In this document: in pieces, positions 57,401 through 64,000 of the stretch
How the letters are laid out: each line of letters opens with the position of its first letter
Position numbering within the stretch: position 1 is the first letter of the stretch
NCBI GenBank assembly: GCA_036924285.1
Contig: JAYKYS010000004.1
Location: forward strand, 18,694,001 to 18,758,000
Source: Asterella californica
Taxonomy: Eukaryota > Streptophyta > Marchantiopsida > Marchantiales > Aytoniaceae
DNA: 64,000 nt
Direction: 5' to 3'
Notes under the pieces: generated by a model
Database searches by the model: none
What the model was told of the DNA's origin: nothing
What the model saw: only the letters and a program-made list of their open reading frames with translations
Made by a program: the position numbers and the translations under genes

Positions 57401-60400
57401 AACTCCTTCCTTCCTTACCTTCTGTGAAGTGGCTAAGTAAGACGTCCCGACAGCCCTCAAATATCTCGGCGATGCATTCCAACCTGTGACCTGGTATCAA
57501 CTCAATATTCCGCAGGAAACAGTTAGTAATAAATAATGAATACATCACACATAAAATCCCCTCTTCTCCCCTCTCATGTCTGTCTTCTGTTAGCCCAATC
57601 CTTCTTAGCCAGCCTCCAGAGTCTTATGAAGTGCCTACTGGATGGAGCATTCCCAAGAACGTGATGCTCTCCATACACATTCAGGACTGGCAATAAATTC
57701 CAACTTTCAGATAACTTAATAAAGATATTAATATTGTAAACAAGTTAAAAGGTTTGAGTATTTAGAAACCTGGACCTTGTCATACTTCTTCAAAATCTTA
57801 GAGAACGCCATGATGTTTACAGTACTGCATCCACTCACTCCAGACAGCCCCCACTTTTTGTTAGATTCATCAGACTGAATTCAAGTGAGACGTGACTAAC
57901 CAGAAGAAACTATTGTCACGCGAGTCATGTACATACAGTTGCAGTACCGGTCCTCTGCAGCCATGTAAAGCATATGAATGGAATTCTGAATGAGTATTAG
58001 CTAAGACATGAAATCAGTGATCTAGTGATGAAATCAGTGATCAGTCGATGAAATTCAAAGGAACCGGTCATGTTACGTACCTGTAGCTTTTCAGAAGACC
58101 TAATTCACGGTACAAGTCTGCAAAGGCAGCACGTAAGAGTTTTTCCGCTTGTTGCACTTGCTTCTTGCTCGCAACGACATCTTGTCCTGATTGTAAGCTC
58201 CATGCATCGAGCATATTAGCCTCTGTCCATTGAAGCATTATCATACATTTAGAGAGAGATGTAGCCTTCCGACCATGGACCCCGTGTCCTGGCTGGAAGG
58301 TGCTGGAAACAAGGATGGAATTGAGAAGATGAGGGGCAAGCAGAAGCGACAGCTACTAGAGCTATTGAGAGGAAAGGGACTTACCCAAGTAGAGGAAATT
58401 CGTTCTCACCTTCCAAGTTTCAGCCGGGAAGGATTTAACTAGATAATCAACAGAAGAGGCTTTTTCAGGTTGAACTCATAAAGAGTTAGAACAACAAGGC
58501 AGCTGCTTTAATTTGGGTTTCGACTCCAGGCGACTGAATCTTGTTCTCAGGTCTAATGTCACTAAAAGATTTGTTTCGAGAGTACTACATTCTACACAGT
58601 CGACCACGAAATAATGCACATATCTTCATCCCATCTTCACTGAGATTACAGACCTTAGCTAGTATGAACATTGGTTCATCTTATTCAGCTTTCAGGGTGT
58701 TCATTCGGATGCTACCTGCTAGAAACTTATTCATTTCGAGGCAAGACCTGTTCCATAGCTTGCTGATAGATCTGCTACTCTCACTATCTTCTTTGTCAAA
58801 CTCTTGGTTTGCTTAACTGGCCGATCCGATCCACGCCACAGAAAGGAAGAGAAAGAACAACACGGAAGTAACGAGTCTCAGAAGTGATTACATTGAAGTG
58901 ATCTTCAGTTAGTAAAACTACAATACCTGATTTGGTCTCGTCATGAGGGACTTTGATCCCATCACGGGCAAGAGCTTTGCGTAAGTCAAGGACTGCAGCC
59001 ATCTGAAGCGTCAGAGTCTGTGCACGCAGACTGTATTCTTCCTCCTTCGATTTGAAAAATCTGTTGACCCTATTCAGTTCGGCATCCAATCTCTTGAAGA
59101 ACTCTGACGCAAGGTCCACGGGGATAAGTGACGAGGGCAACAGCTCAGTTCCGCAGATTTCTGTTTCATAAAGGTTCTCCTCATCAACGGTGTTTCGACG
59201 TCCACGAAAATGCACCTAGTAGGATCATCATGTCAGTTGATCAAGATCAAGCAAGAAAAGTATTCAGCAACTTCTCATTTCGTCGTCTCAGAGTCTCTGG
59301 ATCTCCTTTTGCCAAAGCTGCAGCAGATCATTTCATATACAGATGCAGATATAATATATTTCTGATGGCTAGCTAGCAAGTGAAATTATGATACCAGCAA
59401 CTTCAAAGTAATTAGATTCATACTCGATCGAGATCTATGCTTATGGCGGAGGGACAAGAGTGCAGAGAAAGGAGGGCTTGACTGTTTGGGCATTCTGTCG
59501 GATCACAGCGATCATGATAACATTTACAAGCCTAACTCAAAAATTCAAGTTTCCAAATATTAATCATGTCATTATGTTAAACTTTCTGTTAACTGCTTGA
59601 CAGACCACAAAACAGAACTGCATTTTAATTAAATATTAAGCTCATTCATTCATTGATATCTAAGCTCACTCATTCACTGATATCTCACAATGATCTAATT
59701 AATTAAACAATTATTATAGTGAACTTTTTAAGCTTGAAAAGAGTTTTGCATTGGACTTCCACGCTTATTATTATGGTAAGCCCTCCTATTGATTCACGGA
59801 TCGCTGCTCGTATATAGTATGAAGTATATATTTTTTGAAGAAACTATTAACTGAATTTCTTTTAATGGAACTTCTAACGAACACATACTCAAGGAATCGT
59901 TGGTAGGGTATTGAATTCCTCTCTTTCTGGTAAGGATATATCCCCTATCATTTAATTAGGTTTGAAATAAATTTAGGGTTAATTCGTTCGAAATAGTTGC
60001 AATGGTTTAGAGTAATGACCTGTCCCCAAGACCTGTCAAGATCGACCAGACTTACTCACCCCTCGAGCAAACTAAAGTGCCCCTTAGTAAACTATTCAAC
60101 TACTACGGTAGTACATTATGGTTATATATTATATGGTTCTTATAATATTATATAGTGCATATTATGAGCGTTAAACCCCGAGTCTGAATACAAGTGCTCT
60201 TGGTAGCTCAGAAGAACTTATTGTTGTTTTCAGAGAACTGAGAAATTTAACCCTTATGCAAAATATGTTTCTGGTGGTTCCGTCTTCATCCCAATAATAT
60301 GTGAAGTGAGGAATCATATTAAAGCTATTCACTAGCTTTACAAGTGACGATTCATCTCAAAATAAACTATTTAGTAGTGAAAGAGAAATGTTAAGATGAA

Positions 60401-60857
60401 GATTTAGAGGTTTATTGGAGCAAAAGAGAATATTTTCTTGTACAGAGCGAGTAAAAATAAATATTATCTTTCATACTTTTATACTCGTACTCGGAAAAGG
60501 AAAACGGAAGCTTTTGAGACTTACAAATTTCCTCAATGCCAGAAGGAACGCACAAGAAATAATAATTGAAGAGCGCGAGGGATGGACTAGTAGTACCGTT
60601 ATATTGTCCACTGTTACCCAGAAGAAGCGAGAGGTATTCACAAGCATGTCGGAAAAGGCTACCAGAGAGCTTCCCGGGAAGATGGAATTCCGAGTGTCCT
60701 GATCATGAGGAGAGTTTGCAGATATGATCGACGTGCTGATGGACATTCTGATCTCCTTCATGCGCTTCACGTCCCTCTTCAGCTGCTTGTAGTCACAGTA
60801 TCCGTCTTTCCATTCTGCCACAACTTGCCCCGCGAGCTGTTTCTGGAATTTCACCAT
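54429..60857 (-). CDS. PHO1: PHO1-type phosphate exporter (SPX-EXS protein), 14 exons, 694 aa
   Basis: PHO1 proteins export inorganic phosphate, in land plants from root cells into xylem. The SPX domain senses inositol pyrophosphates and the EXS domain is needed for transport and Golgi/endosomal location. Exons (minus): 60857-60642, 59215-58927, 58222-58081, 57824-57776, 57490-57419, 57215-57086, 56976-56850, 56626-56389, 56219-56115, 55891-55847, 55708-55553, 55401-55123, 54841-54705 and 54528-54429 (2085 nt). All are GT-AG with matching phases. SPX (about residues 1-235): [49 protein letters not shown] and [13 protein letters not shown]. Membrane/EXS part (about 300-680): [92 protein letters not shown]. 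It is slightly shorter than Arabidopsis PHO1 (782 aa), mainly in the variable SPX linker. The ATG at 60857 is fixed by MVKF. Confidence 0.93.
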
Positions 60858-61003
60858 GATGACGATGATAATTCCAATTCCCAAACGACGGCGTGGCGTG
60901 GGGTCCCGTCAGGCCCACGTACCTTCTTCTCCTTCTTCTTCTGATCTTGCGGACCTGATGGAGAAGCCGGCCACCTTCACTACTACGACCACAGATTCAT
61001 GCC

Positions 61004-61011
61004 GCATATTC
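61004..61011. promoter_or_regulatory. P1BS-like PHR1 binding sequence upstream of PHO1
   Basis: GCATATTC fits the palindromic P1BS consensus GNATATNC bound by PHR1-type MYB-CC factors that drive phosphate-starvation genes. It lies 147 bp upstream of the PHO1 start codon, in probable 5' UTR or promoter. One such site can occur by chance, so function is inference. Confidence 0.4.
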
Positions 61012-61419
61012 TCTCCCGCCCGGCAAAAATCAACTTCATCTTTGTGCTGCTGCTGCTGCTCCTGCTCCATGCCAGTTTACATCAAACATTCAAGTTTCAA
61101 CTGAAGTGGAAATCTAATTAAAGTTCAAAATGCATCTGATTCAATCGTGGATTCTTCTTCCTAGCATGCATGCGATTCATATTCTAAATTAGTTATGTTT
61201 TTCCACGTGTTATGACGAATGCTCCAGAGAAAGTCTACGTTCGTTCGTTCGTCACTCAAGTCTATAGTGGCTAGAGCTGATACGTACCTGGAATATGTCG
61301 CTGTTGGGTTCTGAATGAATTACCTGAACTGACAAAAGAACGACAATTGTATATTAATTAGGTTACTAAGCATCAGGATTCTTGCTGATCAATGCGTTTG
61401 GTATATATAACTGCGCACA

Positions 61420-61620
61420 ATGCTTGCAATGGCCACCCAGTCTGTTTACCTTGCTTTCTGCAGTGGGTTCGTTTCGTTCGTTCTTTACGTACTTTCGAGT
61501 GTGACTGTCGTCTATGGAGATGCCAATAAGACTCGTGTTTTAGATCTAATCATGACGTATGTCACGATAATCATACTTGCACATTTAGCACATTATATTA
61601 TACATGAGCAGCAGCACTAA
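61420..61620 (+). CDS. Small ORF, 66 aa, two hydrophobic segments, unverified
   Basis: ATG at 61420 and stop at 61618-61620. Residues about 9-31 (LAFCSGFVSFVLYVLSSVTV) and 44-60 (MTYVTIIILAHLAHYII) are hydrophobic enough to be membrane spans, with a possible N-glycosylation site NKT between them. A TATATAA sequence sits at 61403-61409, which is too near to serve as its TATA box. It is divergent to PHO1 and inside that gene's upstream region. I do not recognise it; it may be chance. Confidence 0.15.
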   Translation: MLAMATQSVYLAFCSGFVSFVLYVLSSVTVVYGDANKTRVLDLIMTYVTIIILAHLAHYIIHEQQH

Positions 61621-64000
61621 TCAGACTGACATAGCGTTCGTAGAGATGTGGAATGCACATATTACGTAAAAAGATATCCTATCCCACACAGCTGACAGCA
61701 TACTGACGAAGGTCCTACAGCACAGCAGGTACAAACTCCATGAGTGCCCTACCGAGACTTCCATTGATCACTGTAACACGTACAGAGTTCCACCTTCATG
61801 CTGTTAAAGAGACCTGAGGCTCGCTCGCAAGTATGTTGTTAACTAAAGCACACTGTCAGCTTTGTTTGTAGTCAGTCAGAGGCATTATAAGCAATCATCG
61901 AAGCTTAGTAGCCAGACAATCGACGTGAGAGAAACTTCAAGCTCATGAATGTTAATATGTATAATTGCAAGCGTTGCGACTCTGAGTATGCAGACTTATA
62001 TAGAAAAAGGAAAAACAGTCGAGTACAAGAGGAATAAGGCAAAGTTCCCGCCTGCAGTCAGTTTTACAATAAGTATATAGTCTAAGAGTACCTGTTAGGC
62101 CATCTAGCATCTCAAGCTCAGAGCAAAACAGTTCTTACATACAGATAGATGAAAAGCAGATATCAGATTCAAGGCACAAAGTGGACCAGTCCTGTATCTA
62201 TATCAAGTTGAACGCGAGCATCCTAACGTCTCGCTACGAGAAGGACAGTACGATCGAGTTTCGTCTCAAGAAACCTTTAAGTTGGGAGCATCGATCATGA
62301 TTTTATGCTTTAACCTTGGTAAAAGGGGAGAGAGAGAGAAATTGACTTGATACGTATATATATCCCACCTTGGTGCAGCATGCAGCAGCTCGGAACGACA
62401 GGTTCTCGTTTGTGGGCATGCAGAACCGAATTCTGGAGAGATTTCTGATGTCAGGAGGCACTGGAACTCAGCTCCGAGCGAGGTGGACAGATCGATATCG
62501 ATGATGATGATCCTCCGGCTGGTCGGTCGATGGATGCTCAACGAACGAACACTCATCTATGAGCAAGCAACTTTATGGAGATGGCACTCGCTCGCTCGCT
62601 CGAGCGCAGCGCAGCCGGAATTCAGAACATCCGCTAGACCAGACCGACCGACAAACAGACCGACCCACCGACCGACCGCACGAACGAACAAACGAACAAA
62701 CGAACATGGATGGAGGAGAGCACCAAGTGAATGAGAATTTCGGATCATTCGAGCATGTTCTCACGTACGGTTTGGGTTCCAAACTACAAGTCAGTAGCTG
62801 CAGTACTTACACCTCGTGAGTGCACTCACTGGGTCTGCACAGAACACGTATGACGCATGGCATGCCCTCACAACAATGATCTTCATGATGATCATAATCG
62901 ATCAACGTAAAGGTTAGCAGCAGCAGCAACAGCAGCAACACTGGCGACCGACGGACCAGCAGCTCCACGATGGAAAGTTAAAGCCTCCTACTCAATGAAT
63001 GAACTTGGTAATGTTTTAAACTAAGGAAGATCCGGCAAGTCTAGATCTCAGTGAGGAGGAAAATATTAATGTTTGGCCGTGATGTTCATGATAATCTGGA
63101 GGGCACCTCCGATCCCATTAGCAGATCTTAGCTAGTAAAGTGTTACAGTTGAAAGGGGGAATCGGAGATGCAGTCTGCAATCAGAGCGATTCTCGCTCGC
63201 TCCTTCCGGTTGTCATGCAGCAGCTGAGAACTAATATATATACCCAAACGGAAGTACGTAGTTGCAGTCACTTGCAGTCCAGTTGAAACAGAGAACCAAA
63301 AGGCATGAACTATGACGATAAGCCGATCGTCGACACCCTACATATATAAGACCTCCCCGATCGAGAGTTCCGTAACGTTGTTTACTGATCTTCAAGATAA
63401 GCAGACGGAAGCAAGTCCATCGAGCTGCGTATGGCAGTGCAGTCATTCGTTCATGTTTACGCTGCAGCTGCTGCGTTGTTCCGAGCATGTACGAACCAAA
63501 CGAGCGAACGCCGGGTGCTGAAGGACTTCCTGGGCTTCCACAACTCAAAAAGCGTGTCCTACTAGCCAGCCAGCCAGCCAGCCCTCGCCAGCGTCCCAAG
63601 GCAGAGCTGGTCCAGCCCCGAATCGACAATCATAGCAGACTCGTGGCGGTTGGAATGAAAATCTCATGGGCTTACGTCGACGGCAGGCATCGTCCACTTC
63701 CCCGCCGCCCCCTCCCCCTTCTGTTCCGTTCCGATCCTGATCTCGGCTCTAAAGCTTAGCTCCTCAGACAAACCGATATATAATAAAGTGCTTCAGGCTG
63801 GCTGCCATATATTAGTAACGCTCGTTCTATCGCGTAAGCTTCGTTTGTTGGTGTTGTTGCTGCTGCTCGGTGAAAGTACTGGAAACGACTGGCCTAGTCT
63901 AGTCAGTCGTCACCCACTCACTCATGAATTCATTCCAAAGGATTGTCTGTCTGGGTACTAATTCACTCATTCTAACACTTCCACGATCCCTTCCCTTCGT
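61621..64000. other. PHO1 upstream region with simple-sequence tracts, no gene recognised
   Basis: Low-complexity runs are frequent: gctcgctcgctcgagcg near 62590, gaccgaccgac/cgaacgaacaaacgaac at 62640-62705, agcagcagcagcaacagcagc near 62920, and agccagccagccagccagcc near 63565. The open frames across 62266-62819 and 63231-63759 come from these repeats. GC content is higher than in the rest of the window. It probably holds PHO1 regulatory DNA and perhaps leader exons. Confidence 0.45.

Noticed and set aside
58230..58442. 70-codon open frame on the plus strand inside PHO1
   Set aside because: It lies in PHO1 intron 2; exons 2 and 3 join in phase without it and it resembles no known protein.
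62557..62819. Overlapping open frames rich in Arg/Thr/Asp or Ser/Cys/Val repeats
   Set aside because: They are translations of gaccgaccgac and cgaacgaaca simple repeats in several frames.
1..64000. CRISPR array, bacterial operon or prophage
   Set aside because: No regularly spaced repeats with unique spacers, no bacterial gene order; spliced plant genes and retrotransposons fill the window.

Overview
The window looks like nuclear DNA of a streptophyte plant (land plant or streptophyte alga). Three intron-containing genes with plant-type products can be rebuilt exon by exon with GT-AG introns: a nascent-polypeptide-associated complex beta subunit (BTF3; 8040 to 6399, minus), a plant-type PDRG1/prefoldin-like protein (50346 to 51209, plus) and a PHO1-type SPX-EXS phosphate transporter (60857 to 54429, minus, 14 exons). 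No tRNA, rRNA or CRISPR was recognised. The species cannot be told from the sequence. A methyltransferase-bearing gypsy element has precedent in charophyte algae, which hints at a non-seed lineage, but only weakly.

Layout. 1-6000: AT-rich DNA with short tandem repeats and a broken ORF of a transposon-associated family. 6399-8960: BTF3 and its 5' region. 9100-15000: AT-rich intergenic DNA with a three-copy repeat family and hairpins. 15000-20700: a LINE-like remnant and a pair of 1.7-2.0 kb inverted arms. 20750-32860: two decayed minus-strand Ty3/gypsy elements, copy A apparently inserted in copy B. 32860-46595: a decayed plus-strand LINE split by an 11.2 kb element with target-site duplication ATTAC. 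46600-49900: a hairpin and a short element with about 120 bp terminal inverted repeats. 49900-64000: PDRG1 and PHO1, convergent, then the PHO1 upstream region.

The most remarkable content is mobile. The gypsy family carries, between protease and reverse transcriptase, a DNMT3/DRM-like cytosine-5 methyltransferase, and ends its integrase with a PHD finger: a writer and a putative reader of chromatin marks in one retrotransposon. The two copies are decayed in different places: copy A keeps integrase and PHD but lost the RT core and RNase H, while copy B keeps the RT YIDD core and start of RNase H but lost integrase. The second curiosity is the 11.2 kb element, crowded in every reading frame and on both strands with the hexamer GAAGAC/GTCTTC. 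It has one long intact ORF of 770 codons (gag-like, coiled coil), no visible RT or transposase, and internal tandem duplications.

The host genes are housekeeping or nutrient genes with no operon-like link. PHO1 has a PHR1-type binding sequence about 150 bp upstream of its start codon, consistent with phosphate-starvation control.
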